Below, in pieces: positions 35,159 through 45,024 of a DNA stretch of 64,000 bases. This DNA comes from Spongiihabitans sp965206355. GTDB lineage: Bacteria; Pseudomonadota; Gammaproteobacteria; Arenicellales; Poriferihabitantaceae. The notes beneath the pieces were generated by a model. The model did not search any database, was not told the DNA's origin, and saw only the letters and a program-made list of their open reading frames with translations. Where the stretch lies: contig OZ242212.1 in NCBI GenBank assembly GCA_965206355.1, forward strand, positions 1,488,001 through 1,552,000, in the 5' to 3' direction. Both the position numbers and the translations under genes were made by a program. The first letter of the stretch is position 1. Each line of letters opens with the position of its first letter.

Positions 35159-36409
35159 TTAGGGTAGCATCTTGGCAATCAAGGCATCAGCGAATGCGCT
35201 GGTGGATAATGTTGTTGCGTCATCCAGCAATCGGGCAAAGTCATAGGTTACGGTTTTGTCTGCCATCACCGAGATGAAAGCATGGTTAATTAAATCGGCA
35301 GCCTCATTCCAGCCAATATATTCCAGCATCATAACCCCTGAAAACATTAATGACGATGGATTGACCTTGTTCTGATTGGCATATTTGGGGGCAGTGCCGT
35401 GCGTGGCTTCAAAGACTGCGATATGGTCTGCCATATTGGCGCCTGGCGCGATACCGATACCACCGACTTCCGCAGCCACAGCATCGGACAGGTAGTCGCC
35501 ATTCAGATTCATGGTCGCAAGTACCTCAAATTCCATAGGTCGTAACAATAATAGTTGGAAAATAATATCAGCGATGCGATCTTTCACCAATATTTTCCCC
35601 TCCGGCATCGTGCCATCATGTTCATCCCAAAGCTCTTCTTCAGTAATAATATAGTCGCGAAATTCCGCTTTTGCGACCTCATAACCCCAGTTACGAAATG
35701 CCCCTTCGGTGAATTTCATAATGTTACCTTTATGTACCAAGGTAACGTTAGACTTATTATGGTCAATAGCATACTGAATCGCTTTTCTTACCAAGCGTTT
35801 GCTACCAAACGGGCTGATTGGTTTAATGCCGAGACCGGCATCTTCAAAAAAAGTCGCGCCCATTTCTTCGCGCAAGAAGGTTGCCAGTTTTTTATTATCA
35901 GCCGAGCCACTTTCGTATTCAATGCCGGCATAAACATCTTCGGTGTTCTCTCTAAAAATAACCACGTCAACTTCCTGCGGCTTTTGCAAAGGTGAAGGAA
36001 CGCCGGTGTAATAGCGCACTGGTCTGACACAGGCATACAAATCCATCTCTTGGCGTAACGAAACATTGAGAGAACGAAAACCGCCACCAATAGGCGTAGT
36101 CAGAGGGCCTTTTATCGAGACCACCAACTCCTTAATCGCTGCCAATGTTTCAGCCGGAAAATAATCACCCTCATAAATGCCAGCAGCTTTTTCGCCCATA
36201 TACAGTTCGCACCAATGCACTTTACGTTTTCCGCCATAGGCTTTCTCTATCGCCGCATCCCATACGCGTAACGAGGCTGTGGTTATATCATGACCGATGC
36301 CATCGCCTTCTACAAAGCCAAGAATAGGTTGCTCGGGGACAACGAGTTTATTGTCCCGTATCGTGATTTTCTCGCCGCCTTGCGGAAATTTGATATGTTG
36401 GTAAGTCAT
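35159..36409 (-). CDS. icd: Isocitrate dehydrogenase, NADP-dependent
   Basis: TCA-cycle enzyme making 2-oxoglutarate and NADPH. 416 residues. The active-site G-G-G-F-R-S-L-N-V-S-L-R-Q keeps the serine that AceK phosphorylates in E. coli (Ser113). H-G-T-A-P-K-Y with following K-V-N-P-S-S gives the Lys-Tyr pair of NADP specificity. It is monocistronic, with about 335 non-coding bases upstream. Confidence 0.97.
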   Translation of the reverse strand: MTYQHIKFPQGGEKITIRDNKLVVPEQPILGFVEGDGIGHDITTASLRVWDAAIEKAYGGKRKVHWCELYMGEKAAGIYEGDYFPAETLAAIKELVVSIKGPLTTPIGGGFRSLNVSLRQEMDLYACVRPVRYYTGVPSPLQKPQEVDVVIFRENTEDVYAGIEYESGSADNKKLATFLREEMGATFFEDAGLGIKPISPFGSKRLVRKAIQYAIDHNKSNVTLVHKGNIMKFTEGAFRNWGYEVAKAEFRDYIITEEELWDEHDGTMPEGKILVKDRIADIIFQLLLLRPMEFEVLATMNLNGDYLSDAVAAEVGGIGIAPGANMADHIAVFEATHGTAPKYANQNKVNPSSLMFSGVMMLEYIGWNEAADLINHAFISVMADKTVTYDFARLLDDATTLSTSAFADALIAKMLP

Positions 36410-36744
36410 TTTGGCTATTGTGATTGTATGGGTTGGTTATCGGGCTTTGAATAACAGGAATAATTCTGGCACAGATTGTGTCGGCAGACCCTGAACTGTC
36501 GCAAGTGTAGCACATTGAAAACAAGAGGGTATTATAGGGCATGCTTTAAGTCGGCTCTGGCAATACAAACAGACCAGCGCACAGACAGACGAGCCCAAAC
36601 AGATGAACAGACAGGTAGGCAGGATGATATGAAATACCAGCAAGAAACCAACAACACTTAAAGTCATTTTATCAATCCATATCCCTATTTATTTTAATGA
36701 GCGGTGTCGGGTGTTATGATCCGGTTACCCGCTGTGATGTTATT
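36410..36744. other. Non-coding gap upstream of icd
   Basis: No gene or RNA recognised. It contains a low-complexity stretch rich in ACAGACAG-type repeats (about 36575-36625) and should hold the icd promoter. Confidence 0.4.
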
Positions 36745-37317
36745 TCAGTTTCTCAGTCGGGCGTGCCGGTTCAACCGCATTCCATCCAGCAGATTATCAG
36801 GCTCATCATCCATAATGTATAACGATTGATGCTTTTGCTTGATGAACCCCTGATCGACGGCGTGGTCAATGAAATCAGATAAGCGATTATAGTATCCACA
36901 GACATTGAGTAAGCCGATTGGTTTTATCTGCGGGTCGCTGTGGATTTCCAGCTGTGACCAAGTGATGGCTTCTAAAACTTCTTCCATCGTGCCAAATCCA
37001 CCGGGAAGCGCAATGAATCCATCTGCCAGAGATGCCATCGTTGCTTTTCGCTGGTGCATATTCTTCACGTTAATCCGCTGTGTTAATCCGGGATGGGCGA
37101 TTTCATCCTCAAACAGAGATTCAGGAATAACGCCAATCACTTCGCCACCATTTTCGATTAGGGTATCCGCAATTCCCCCCATCAGTCCGACACTTGCCCC
37201 GCCATATATCAACCCGATATGACGCGCCAATAAAGCCTGTCCGAGATTTTTTGCAGCTTGTAGATATTGTGGGCGATTGCCCGCCTTTGATCCGCAATAG
37301 ACGCATATTCTTTTCAT
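36745..37317 (-). CDS. LOG-family (TIGR00730) protein, probable nucleoside 5'-monophosphate phosphoribohydrolase
   Basis: LOG enzymes cleave N6-modified or plain AMP-type nucleotides to base and ribose 5-phosphate. The signature P-G-G-F-G-T-M-E-E is at about residues 103-111, and the Rossmann start is M-K-R-I-C-V-Y-C-G-S. The ATG at 37317 with AGGACGGAAG upstream is preferred over the longer open frame to 37383. 190 residues is normal. Confidence 0.9.
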   Translation of the reverse strand: MKRICVYCGSKAGNRPQYLQAAKNLGQALLARHIGLIYGGASVGLMGGIADTLIENGGEVIGVIPESLFEDEIAHPGLTQRINVKNMHQRKATMASLADGFIALPGGFGTMEEVLEAITWSQLEIHSDPQIKPIGLLNVCGYYNRLSDFIDHAVDQGFIKQKHQSLYIMDDEPDNLLDGMRLNRHARLRN

Positions 37318-37445
37318 TCTTCCGTCCTGTTTGTTGTGTTTATTGATGGCCGATTGTTTTGGTTCGACAGATGAGTCAAACATAGATTGTCGACGTGAAC
37401 GACTAATAATACGCCATCAGCATCATCAGTACCAGCGAGGGTGGA

Positions 37446-37688
37446 GTGATAGCACAGGCTGATTTTCTGACCCACCACCTGCTGAGCGAAGTTGCTATCA
37501 AGACTGACATCAAAACCCCAGAGGTTGCCACGAAATCCGACATCGCAGCACTGAAAGATGCCACTAGAGCCGACTTGGCTGAGATACGAGTTACTGTGGC
37601 GGAGACGGAAACGAAACTCAGTTTGCGGATGCTGTTTATGTTGGGTGTCTTGGTTACCTTGATGACCTTTTTGGAGTTCGTGGGATAA
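37446..37688 (+). CDS. Small coiled-coil protein with C-terminal membrane anchor
   Basis: 80 residues from a GTG. The sequence has heptads of the form A-T-K-S-D-I-A-A-L-K, then a C-terminal hydrophobic segment (M-L-F-M-L-G-V-L-V-T-L-M-T-F-L). This resembles small coiled-coil/TM proteins often found next to mobile elements (DUF1640-like). It may be truncated at the 5' end; MITE copy D begins seven bases after its stop. Real but degraded is a fair alternative. Confidence 0.45.
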   Translation: MIAQADFLTHHLLSEVAIKTDIKTPEVATKSDIAALKDATRADLAEIRVTVAETETKLSLRMLFMLGVLVTLMTFLEFVG

Positions 37689-37694
37689 TAATCT

Positions 37695-37857
37695 AAGACC
37701 TTTGCACGAAAGCCATTTCACCTGCATGCTGCGTCGCCTAAAAGCGCCTACTGTTGGTAAAATCGTACTCAATCGGTCATTTATAAGCATAAACTCCCTC
37801 ATTCCGTGCGTTTTTGCCTGGCCTAAAAGCGGAAATCATCTTCCGTGCAAAGGTCTC
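37695..37857 (-). mobile_element. MITE copy D (163-bp class)
   Basis: Complete long-class copy, opposite in orientation to A-C, flanked by the 5-bp duplication AATCT. The first base of the left terminus is A instead of G. The remaining 320 bases to ftsK show no gene. Confidence 0.85.
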
Positions 37858-38181
37858 AATCTAAGTTATTATCGGCCTCTTTGCTATACGCTTGGTCGCC
37901 ACCGAGTAGAATTGTTCGGCTTACTCAACCCAATCAACCCTACACGGTGTCGCTGAGATAACGGCATTGTTGCTGAGAGAGGAATTACCATCTTTCAGCG
38001 GATACTAGAATTATGGATTCCCGATACGTATCTCCCCAATCTCCTAATTTTTGTTCATGGGGTTGCTTTTTCCGTTCCTCCTAAATTTCTTGCGAGCTAA
38101 CAGATTATGCATTTCGCTGTTAAAGGTCGGAACGGTTAGTGATAGAATCGGACACTGTTGTAATTACAATCATAAGTTATA

Positions 38182-40494
38182 GTGGCTAAAGTCAGACAGC
38201 GTACCGGAAAATCTCCTCAATTCAGCTCCTCCATCTCAGCCAAAATCACCGCGCTGTTACGCGAAGTCGGTCTGATATTATTGCTTGCGGTGGTGGGCTA
38301 TTTGTTTGTCTGCCTGATGACTTATTCGCCAGCGGATCCCGGACCCACGCATACCGGTAGCGGCAGGGATATTGTCAATATCGGCGGCAGGGTCGGGGCG
38401 TGGATTGCCGATTTGTTATATACCGGTTTTGGCAGAATGGCTTATCTGTTTTTGACCTTGTTATGTGTTGTGGTGTGGCGGACTTATAAGGGGCGATCTG
38501 CGCGCAGTGATATAGCGGAGAAAAATCCGAGCTGGAACTATGTGCTGCTGATAACTGGGTTTTGCACGGCGATGATTGGTGCTTGTGGTCTGGAACAAAT
38601 CTATTTTGCGATTGACAATGCCCAATTCCAGTTTCAGACTGGCGGTATTATCGGGCAATTCAGTGCACAGGGTTTTGTCGCCAATTTTGGCATTATCGGC
38701 GCAACCCTGATTCTTATTGGATTGCTGATTACCGGCATCACCTTGGTCGGTCATGTTTCTTGGTTTAGTCTGATGGATCGGGTTGGATATGGCGCATTTG
38801 TTTTTGTCGGCTGGGTTAGATTGCAGATTGGTAATTTGATTGATCGTAAAAAAGGTGCACAGGTAAAACGGCAGCGGCAGGCATCCGTTAAGGCGTTTAG
38901 ATCAGTATTGTCAACCCAGAAGCCGCCTAAAATTGAACCGAAAATGGGTGTTCCCAAACAAGGTGAGCGCAATCAAAAAGAACGGCAGAGCAGTTTGTTT
39001 TCCGAGCAAACTTCAGGCAGTACGTTGCCTAAGCTGTCGTTACTCGATGCTCCGGCCGAGCATAACCAAGGTTATTCCCGACAGGATCTGGAATCTATGT
39101 CGCAGTTGCTGATAAAAAAACTGAAAGACTTCAATGTTGATATTACCGTTGAGACCGTGCAACCCGGACCGGTAATCACCCGCTTTGAAATTGAACCAGC
39201 GCCAGGTATTAAGGCCAGCCAGATTGTGGGGTTGTCGCGAGATTTGGCGAGATCGTTATCGGTGGTGAGTGTACGGGTGGTGGAAAACATTCCCGGCAAA
39301 ACGGTAATTGGTATTGAGATCCCCAACCAACACCGTGAAACAGTGAGGTTGATTGAAGGTTTGTCTTCACGCGACTATGAAAACAGTCATTCGCCGTTGA
39401 CGCTGGTGTTGGGTAAGGACATTGCTGGTAATGCGGTGATTACCGATTTGATGAAAATGCCGCATATCCTGATTGCCGGCACCACTGGTTCGGGGAAATC
39501 GGTATGCGTCAATGCATTGATTATGAGCTTGATTTACAAGTCCACGCCAGAGCAAGTGCGGATGATTATGGTTGATCCAAAATTTTTAGAGCTTTCGGTC
39601 TATGACGGTATTCCGCATCTACTGGCACCAGTGGTAACTGATATGAACAAAGCGGCCAATGCGTTGCGCTGGTGCATTGTCGAAATGGACCGACGTTTTC
39701 GACTGATGGCAGCACTTACGGTTAGAAACATCGCGGGTTTCAACAAGAAAGTTGAAGCCGCCATTCAGGCTGGACAACCTTTGCATGACCCGACACCACA
39801 ACCCGAAGTAGATATGCCGCCCGATGTTTTGGGCTCGTTACCTTATATCGTTGTTATTGTGGACGAGCTAGCAGATTTGATGATGGTTGCTGGCAAGAAA
39901 ATTGAAGAGATCATTATTCGTATTGCACAGCGCGCGCGCGCGGCAGGTATTCATCTGGTATTAGCCACCCAACGACCTTCAGTTGATGTGGTTACGGGAT
40001 TGATTAAAGCCAATGTGCCGACACGGATTGCTTTTCAGGTTTCCTCGCGGGTGGATTCAAGAACGGTATTGGATCAAATGGGTGCGGAGCAATTATTGGG
40101 ACAGGGAGATATGTTGTTTCTGGCGCCGGGCACTGGATTCACCCAGAGAGTTCACGGATCGTTTGTTTCCGATGAGGAGGTGGCAAAAATCGTTAGTAAA
40201 TTGAAAGAAATGGCGAAACCGATTTATCTGAATGAAGTGACTGAGGGCAATGCGGATGGTGGTGGCAGTGCTGGCGTTGCGGAAGGTGAGGGTGAAAGTG
40301 ATCCGTTATATGATGAGGCGGTGAATTTTGTCACCCAGAGTCGCAAAGCATCCATATCTGCGCTACAACGCGCATTACGGGTCGGCTATAACCGTGCGGC
40401 ACGAATGATTGAGACTATGGAGCAAAGCGGGGTGGTTTCTGCGCCGGATAATGGCAAGCGCGAAGTGCTGGTGGCAGCACCGCCGGAGGATTGA
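38182..40494 (+). CDS. ftsK: DNA translocase FtsK
   Basis: FtsK pumps chromosome ends through the septum and activates XerCD at dif. 770 residues: four to five N-terminal membrane segments (about 25-200), a short linker, then the RecA-like motor with Walker A G-T-T-G-S-G-K-S near 434 and Walker B V-I-V-D-E-L-A-D near 556. The C-terminal winged-helix gamma domain that reads KOPS (A-S-I-S-A-L-Q-R-A-L-R-V-G-Y-N-R-A-A-R) is present. The start is GTG. The linker is much shorter than in E. coli. lolA follows, as in many gammaproteobacteria. Confidence 0.97.
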   Translation: MAKVRQRTGKSPQFSSSISAKITALLREVGLILLLAVVGYLFVCLMTYSPADPGPTHTGSGRDIVNIGGRVGAWIADLLYTGFGRMAYLFLTLLCVVVWRTYKGRSARSDIAEKNPSWNYVLLITGFCTAMIGACGLEQIYFAIDNAQFQFQTGGIIGQFSAQGFVANFGIIGATLILIGLLITGITLVGHVSWFSLMDRVGYGAFVFVGWVRLQIGNLIDRKKGAQVKRQRQASVKAFRSVLSTQKPPKIEPKMGVPKQGERNQKERQSSLFSEQTSGSTLPKLSLLDAPAEHNQGYSRQDLESMSQLLIKKLKDFNVDITVETVQPGPVITRFEIEPAPGIKASQIVGLSRDLARSLSVVSVRVVENIPGKTVIGIEIPNQHRETVRLIEGLSSRDYENSHSPLTLVLGKDIAGNAVITDLMKMPHILIAGTTGSGKSVCVNALIMSLIYKSTPEQVRMIMVDPKFLELSVYDGIPHLLAPVVTDMNKAANALRWCIVEMDRRFRLMAALTVRNIAGFNKKVEAAIQAGQPLHDPTPQPEVDMPPDVLGSLPYIVVIVDELADLMMVAGKKIEEIIIRIAQRARAAGIHLVLATQRPSVDVVTGLIKANVPTRIAFQVSSRVDSRTVLDQMGAEQLLGQGDMLFLAPGTGFTQRVHGSFVSDEEVAKIVSKLKEMAKPIYLNEVTEGNADGGGSAGVAEGEGESDPLYDEAVNFVTQSRKASISALQRALRVGYNRAARMIETMEQSGVVSAPDNGKREVLVAAPPED

Positions 40495-40519
40495 CAGAGT
40501 GATTATGGGGGATTCGCCA

Positions 40520-41173
40520 ATGATAAAAAAAATAAGACATAAAACCGCTAATGGTGCAGTGCTGTGTCTGGCTTTGATGCTGGTCAGTATGGGGATGGCT
40601 AACGCCGCTTCGGGCGTGGAGGCGTTGAATTATTTCTTTAATAACATTCATGCCTTTGAAGCGAGATTCGGGCAGAGGGTGTTAGATGAGTCAATGACAG
40701 AAATTGACGATGGTCAGGGCAAGGTGTGGATACAACGACCGGGTTTATTTCGCTGGAACTATATCTCACCAGATGCACAAGAGATTGTCGGTGATGGTGA
40801 AAATGTGTGGATATATGACATTGAGCTTGAACAGGTTACCGTTCGCAACCAAAACCAAACACTGGGCAAATCGCCTGCCATTTTGCTGGCAGGGACCGGC
40901 AATCTGCAAGACAACTATGACATTGAGGATATCGGCACACAGGGTCGTTATGATTGGGTCAATTTGATTCCGAAAAGCGAGGACAGTGGCTTCAAAGAGG
41001 TGCGTATCGGCTTTGAAGATAACCGACTGCGCTTGATGGAGATCAAAGACAGCCTGAGTCAGACGACACGAATTGTTTTTATTGATTTGCGGGAAAACTC
41101 GCCGATCCAGTCAGGTACATTCGATTTTATTGTGCCAGAGGGAGTGGATGTTATTGATTATAGAGGGCAATGA
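40520..41173 (+). CDS. lolA: Outer-membrane lipoprotein carrier protein LolA
   Basis: LolA ferries lipoproteins through the periplasm from LolCDE to LolB. With the ATG at 40520 (GGGGGA upstream) it is 217 residues with a signal peptide (A-L-M-L-V-S-M-G-M-A-N-A). The mature fold shows R-P-G-L-F-R-W-N-Y and D-G-E-N-V-W-I-Y-D, standard for LolA. An ATG at 40505 would add five residues. Located 25 bases after ftsK. Confidence 0.93.
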   Translation: MIKKIRHKTANGAVLCLALMLVSMGMANAASGVEALNYFFNNIHAFEARFGQRVLDESMTEIDDGQGKVWIQRPGLFRWNYISPDAQEIVGDGENVWIYDIELEQVTVRNQNQTLGKSPAILLAGTGNLQDNYDIEDIGTQGRYDWVNLIPKSEDSGFKEVRIGFEDNRLRLMEIKDSLSQTTRIVFIDLRENSPIQSGTFDFIVPEGVDVIDYRGQ

Positions 41174-41286
41174 ACGGCGTGTTTAGTTCGTTATTTAGTC
41201 AGGTATTTCTCCCGATATTTCTAATGGAGTTGTGTCAATCTGGCTATTACCGGCGCAATGAGTAACCCACCATATCAGCATTTAAG

Positions 41287-41661
41287 ATGGAATTGATAGC
41301 GATTGCATTCGGCGGTGCGGTGGGTTCTGTTTTACGATTCTGCTTGTCCACTGCCATACAAACCCGCTTGCCGACAAATTTTCCATTGGCTACGCTGTCG
41401 GTTAATGCTATCGGGTCGTTATTGATTGGGCTATTGCTAGTCATCATTCAGCAGCGGTTTCAGGGTAATGAAATTTTGCGCGGGCTGATTATTATTGGTC
41501 TGTTGGGCGGGTTTACCACCTTCTCTACATTCTCTCTGGAGACGCTGCAACTGCTACAAATTGGTTTCTGGAACAAGGCATTGTTGAATATAATCAGCAG
41601 TATCTCGGTCTGTCTTGTTGCGGTATGGGCTGGTATGGCAGTTGGGCGGCTAGCAACTTAA
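41287..41661 (+). CDS. crcB: Fluoride efflux channel CrcB/Fluc
   Basis: A 124-residue four-helix membrane protein. The motifs G-G-A-V-G-S-V-L-R, N-x-x-G-S and G-G-F-T-T-F-S-T-F-S are those of fluoride channels, which work as dual-topology dimers. It sits between lolA and serS, a common position. No fluoride riboswitch was recognised in the 113 bases upstream. Confidence 0.95.
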   Translation: MELIAIAFGGAVGSVLRFCLSTAIQTRLPTNFPLATLSVNAIGSLLIGLLLVIIQQRFQGNEILRGLIIIGLLGGFTTFSTFSLETLQLLQIGFWNKALLNIISSISVCLVAVWAGMAVGRLAT

Positions 41662-41699
41662 AAGACATCATCCATCAATCATAATGTAAGACTTCAACA

Positions 41700-43043
41700 A
41701 TGCTGAACCCACAATTATTAAAACAGAACATCCAACAAGTTGCAGAAAAATTACAGACGCGGGGTTATACGCTGGACACGGCGCGTTATCAAAAGCTGGA
41801 GAATGCACGGCGGCTTTTACAAAGTGAAACCGAGTCCATTCAGGCGCAGCGTAATGCAACCTCTAAACAAATTGGCATCGCTAAACAAGCTGGCATGGAA
41901 AAAGAACAGGCAATGTCACGGATTTTAGACTCGGTTGCCGAGCTTGGCGAGCGGTTAAAAAATAAGCAGACTGAATTGCGTGCCGTTCAGCAAGACTTGA
42001 ATGCGCTGTTTAGTGAAATGCCCAATATTGCCCATCAAAGTGTTCCAGTGGGTGAGGATGAAGCAGATAATACAGAAGTCAAAATCTGGGGTGCACCGAG
42101 AAAATTTGATTTTGACATCAAGGATCATGTTGATTTAGGCGAGGGTTTGCGGGAGAGTCTGAACGATAGCAAGAACAAGAGCAAGCGGACAGGTTTTAAG
42201 GCGATGGATTTTGAAGTCGCCACTCGCCTTGCTGGAGCGCGCTTTGTGGTGATGCAAGGTCCGTTGGCGCGACTGCACCGTGCTTTGGCACAGTTTATGC
42301 TTGACCTGCATAGCAATGAGCATGGCTATAGCGAAGTCAATGTGCCTATGTTGGTGAATCAGCAGACCCTGTTCGGTACCGGTCAATTACCTAAATTTGA
42401 AGAAGATCAGTTTTCCACCAGTGATACCCCGCCCTATTATTTGATTCCCACTGCCGAAGTACCGCTGACTAATCTGGCAGCGAATCGCATCATTGACGCA
42501 GCGCAATTACCGATGAGATTTGTTGCCCATACGCCTTGCTTTCGTCGGGAAGCGGGTTCCTACGGTCGGGATACCCGAGGGATAATTCGACAACATCAAT
42601 TCGAGAAGGTAGAACTGGTACATATTGTCAAGCCTGCCGATTCTTACGATACCCTAGAACTCATGACCAGCCACGCCGAGGCAGTTCTGCAAAAACTGGC
42701 ATTGCCATATCGCATCATTACCCTTTGCACTGGGGATATGGGGTTTGCCGCAGCTAAAACCTTTGATTTAGAAGTATGGATTCCGAGCCAGAATCAATAT
42801 CGGGAGATTTCATCGTGTAGCAATGTGGAGAGTTTTCAAGCGCGTAGAATGAAAGCACGTTGGAGAAACCCAGAAACGGGCAAGGCGGAATTGCTACACA
42901 CATTAAACGGTTCGGGTGTTGCCGTGGGACGTGCTTTGGTAGCCGTTATGGAAAACTATCAAAATGCCGATGGCAGTATTGCCATCCCCGCAGTGCTACA
43001 GTCCTATATGGGAGGAGCAACGGCTATTTCTGCATACCCGTAA
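41700..43043 (+). CDS. serS: Seryl-tRNA synthetase
   Basis: Charges tRNA-Ser and tRNA-Sec. 447 residues with the N-terminal tRNA-binding coiled coil (about 30-100) and the class II core: motif 2 F-R-R-E-A-G-S-Y-G-R-D-T-R-G and motif 3 G-S-G-V-A-V-G-R-A. The last seven codons and stop form the first unit of a 43-bp tandem repeat that continues downstream. Confidence 0.97.
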   Translation: MLNPQLLKQNIQQVAEKLQTRGYTLDTARYQKLENARRLLQSETESIQAQRNATSKQIGIAKQAGMEKEQAMSRILDSVAELGERLKNKQTELRAVQQDLNALFSEMPNIAHQSVPVGEDEADNTEVKIWGAPRKFDFDIKDHVDLGEGLRESLNDSKNKSKRTGFKAMDFEVATRLAGARFVVMQGPLARLHRALAQFMLDLHSNEHGYSEVNVPMLVNQQTLFGTGQLPKFEEDQFSTSDTPPYYLIPTAEVPLTNLAANRIIDAAQLPMRFVAHTPCFRREAGSYGRDTRGIIRQHQFEKVELVHIVKPADSYDTLELMTSHAEAVLQKLALPYRIITLCTGDMGFAAAKTFDLEVWIPSQNQYREISSCSNVESFQARRMKARWRNPETGKAELLHTLNGSGVAVGRALVAVMENYQNADGSIAIPAVLQSYMGGATAISAYP

Positions 43044-43315
43044 ATATTGATGAGAACAAACAACGGCTATTTCTGCATATCCGTAAATATTGATGAGAAC
43101 AAGCAACGGCTATTTCTGCATACCCGTAAATATTGATGAGAACAAGCAACGGCTATTTCTGCATATCCGTAAATATTGATGAGAACAAGCAACGGCTATT
43201 TCTGCATACCCGTAAATATTGATGAGAACAAGCAACGGCTATTCCTGCATATCCGTAAATATTGATGAGAACAAGCAACGGCTATTTCTGCATATCCGTA
43301 AATATTGATAAGCGC
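43021..43315 (+). repeat. 43-bp tandem repeat, seven units, grown from the serS 3' end
   Basis: Units begin at 43021, 43064, 43107, 43150, 43193, 43236 and 43279, exactly 43 bases apart, and the last is cut at its 3' end. Each starts CGGCTATTTCTGCATA and re-reads the SerS terminus A-I-S-A-Y-P-stop. Units 1-6 alternate TACCC and TATCC after the CTGCA, which hints at an 86-bp higher-order unit. There are no spacers, so it is not a CRISPR. Confidence 0.95.
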
Positions 43316-43362
43316 AAGGGTAGGCGAAAGGTCAAGAACAACAGTAGTTAGGACAACAGCGA

Positions 43363-44103
43363 GTGACAGGTAAAACATTTCTGATAACTGGAGCGAGTTC
43401 GGGTATTGGGGCAGCGGTGTTAAGGTTGTTGCTGGAGTGCGGCGCAGAGGTTGTCGCCGTTTCTCGTCGCAAGATTGCGCATCAAAAAAACAGTGGTGAA
43501 AAATGTGGCGTGCGCGCACAGAAAAAATTTCAATCTATTCAGTGTGATTTGTCAGATTTTGCGTCATTGCAACGCTTAATCGGTCAGGCACTTAAAAACA
43601 TCGCCTGTTTGGATGGCGTGGTTTTATGTCATGGATTGGGTGACTTCGGTTCACTGGAGGAGTTTTCAGTTGCCAGAATCAAGCGTCAAATAGATACCAA
43701 CCTAACCAGCATCATCTTGATTACCCGATTGGTCACACCGATAATGAAAAAACAAGGTCGTGGCGACTTAGTTATTATCGGTTCCGAGTCGGCACATAGG
43801 GGCGCTAAAAAAGGTGCGGTGTATTGTGCCAGCAAATTTGGATTAAGGGGTTTTGCGCAGGCTTTAAGAGCGGAGTGCGCCGCCAGTGGCGTGAGGGTTG
43901 CCATCGTTAATCCCGGCATGGTGGATACTGAATTCTTTAATGAACTGGATTTTAGCCCGGGCGAATCCAGAGACAATGCGCTGCAGGCGCAGGATGTCGC
44001 CAGCGCAGTAAAAACCATTCTCGACATGCCCGCAGGCTCAGTAATTGATGAAATCAATCTATCCCCGCAAAAATCCGTGGTCAGAAATAAAAATCAGCAA
44101 TAA
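43363..44103 (+). CDS. Short-chain dehydrogenase/reductase
   Basis: 246 residues from a GTG. The Rossmann motif T-G-A-S-S-G-I-G is at 9-16, the catalytic Ser in G-S-E-S-A-H and Tyr-x-x-x-Lys in Y-C-A-S-K. P-G-M-V-D-T-E follows, as in classical SDRs. The substrate is not deducible. It lies 75 bases before dapB on the same strand. Confidence 0.92.
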   Translation: MTGKTFLITGASSGIGAAVLRLLLECGAEVVAVSRRKIAHQKNSGEKCGVRAQKKFQSIQCDLSDFASLQRLIGQALKNIACLDGVVLCHGLGDFGSLEEFSVARIKRQIDTNLTSIILITRLVTPIMKKQGRGDLVIIGSESAHRGAKKGAVYCASKFGLRGFAQALRAECAASGVRVAIVNPGMVDTEFFNELDFSPGESRDNALQAQDVASAVKTILDMPAGSVIDEINLSPQKSVVRNKNQQ

Positions 44104-44177
44104 AAGTGGCAATAAAAACCACAGAAGTAAGCAGATGAGTATAATTCATCACTCGTAATTCATACCTAACTTAATCT

Positions 44178-44975
44178 ATGATCAAAATTGCAATCGCTGG
44201 TGCCTCAGGCAGAATGGGTCGGGCTATTGTTCGTGAACTGCATCAATCCAACGATATGGAAGTAGCAGTTGCGCTGGAACGCAAAGGCAGTCCGTCATTA
44301 CGCAAGGATGTTGGCGTGGTCGCCGGTCTGGAGAAAATGGGCATAGCGATTACCGATGATGCCAACGATGTCGCTTTTGATGTGATGATAGATTTTTCCA
44401 AGCCTGAAGGGCTATCCGAGCATCTGCAACTATGTCAAGCCCTGAATGTGGCGATTGTTATTGGTATGACTGGATTAAATGCTGACCAGAATCAACAGAT
44501 TGCAGATGCGGCGAATCATATTCCGGTTTTGTTTGCCGCCAACACCAGTGTGGGTATCAACTTATGCGTCTCATTGGTTGAGATGGCAAGCAAAGTCATC
44601 GGCGAAGTGAGCGATATTGAAATTGTTGAATCCCACCATCGCCACAAAGTCGATGCACCATCTGGCACAGCACTGTTATTAGGTGAGGCAGTAGCGGCGA
44701 CATTAGCCACCGACTTGAGTCGTTGTGGGGTATTCGCTAGAGAAGGGCATACCGGAGAAAGAAAACCCGGAAGCATTGGCTTCTCGGCCATTCGTGGTGG
44801 TGACATTGCTGGCGAACATACAGTTATGTTTATCGGCGATGGCGAACGCATTGAGATCACCCACCGAGCAACAGATCGCAAGATATTTGCCCAAGGTGCG
44901 ATTCGCGCCGCACACTGGTTGTCAATGCAGCAAAAGGGCTTATTTAATATGCAGGATGCGCTTGATCTTCGTTGA
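44178..44975 (+). CDS. dapB: 4-hydroxy-tetrahydrodipicolinate reductase
   Basis: DapB makes tetrahydrodipicolinate in the lysine/diaminopimelate pathway. The 265 residues contain the nucleotide motif G-A-S-G-R-M-G-R and the signature S-H-H-R-H-K-V-D-A-P-S-G-T-A. In relatives carA follows directly; here an 8.9-kb block intervenes, and the last 38 bases of the gene are repeated at 53875. Confidence 0.97.
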   Translation: MIKIAIAGASGRMGRAIVRELHQSNDMEVAVALERKGSPSLRKDVGVVAGLEKMGIAITDDANDVAFDVMIDFSKPEGLSEHLQLCQALNVAIVIGMTGLNADQNQQIADAANHIPVLFAANTSVGINLCVSLVEMASKVIGEVSDIEIVESHHRHKVDAPSGTALLLGEAVAATLATDLSRCGVFAREGHTGERKPGSIGFSAIRGGDIAGEHTVMFIGDGERIEITHRATDRKIFAQGAIRAAHWLSMQQKGLFNMQDALDLR

Positions 44976-44977
44976 TT
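44938..44977 (+). repeat. 40-bp direct repeat, left copy (3' end of dapB)
   Basis: A perfect 40-base match to 53875-53914. This copy covers the final 12 codons of dapB, its stop and two more bases. Together the copies bracket the liv / glutamine-synthetase-like block. Confidence 0.95.
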
Positions 44978-45024
44978 TAACTCTTAGACGGAGACATAAA
45001 GCAGGAGAAACAGACATCCTGAGT

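Noticed and set aside
36476..36661. Small frame in the icd upstream gap
   Set aside because: Encoded by a low-complexity ACAGACAG-type stretch; no RBS or similarity.
41174..41286. Fluoride riboswitch before crcB
   Set aside because: No match to the conserved motif was visible in the 113-base gap.
43021..43315. Possible CRISPR array because of seven regularly spaced units
   Set aside because: The 43-bp units are contiguous with no unique spacers, and the first unit is the serS coding end.
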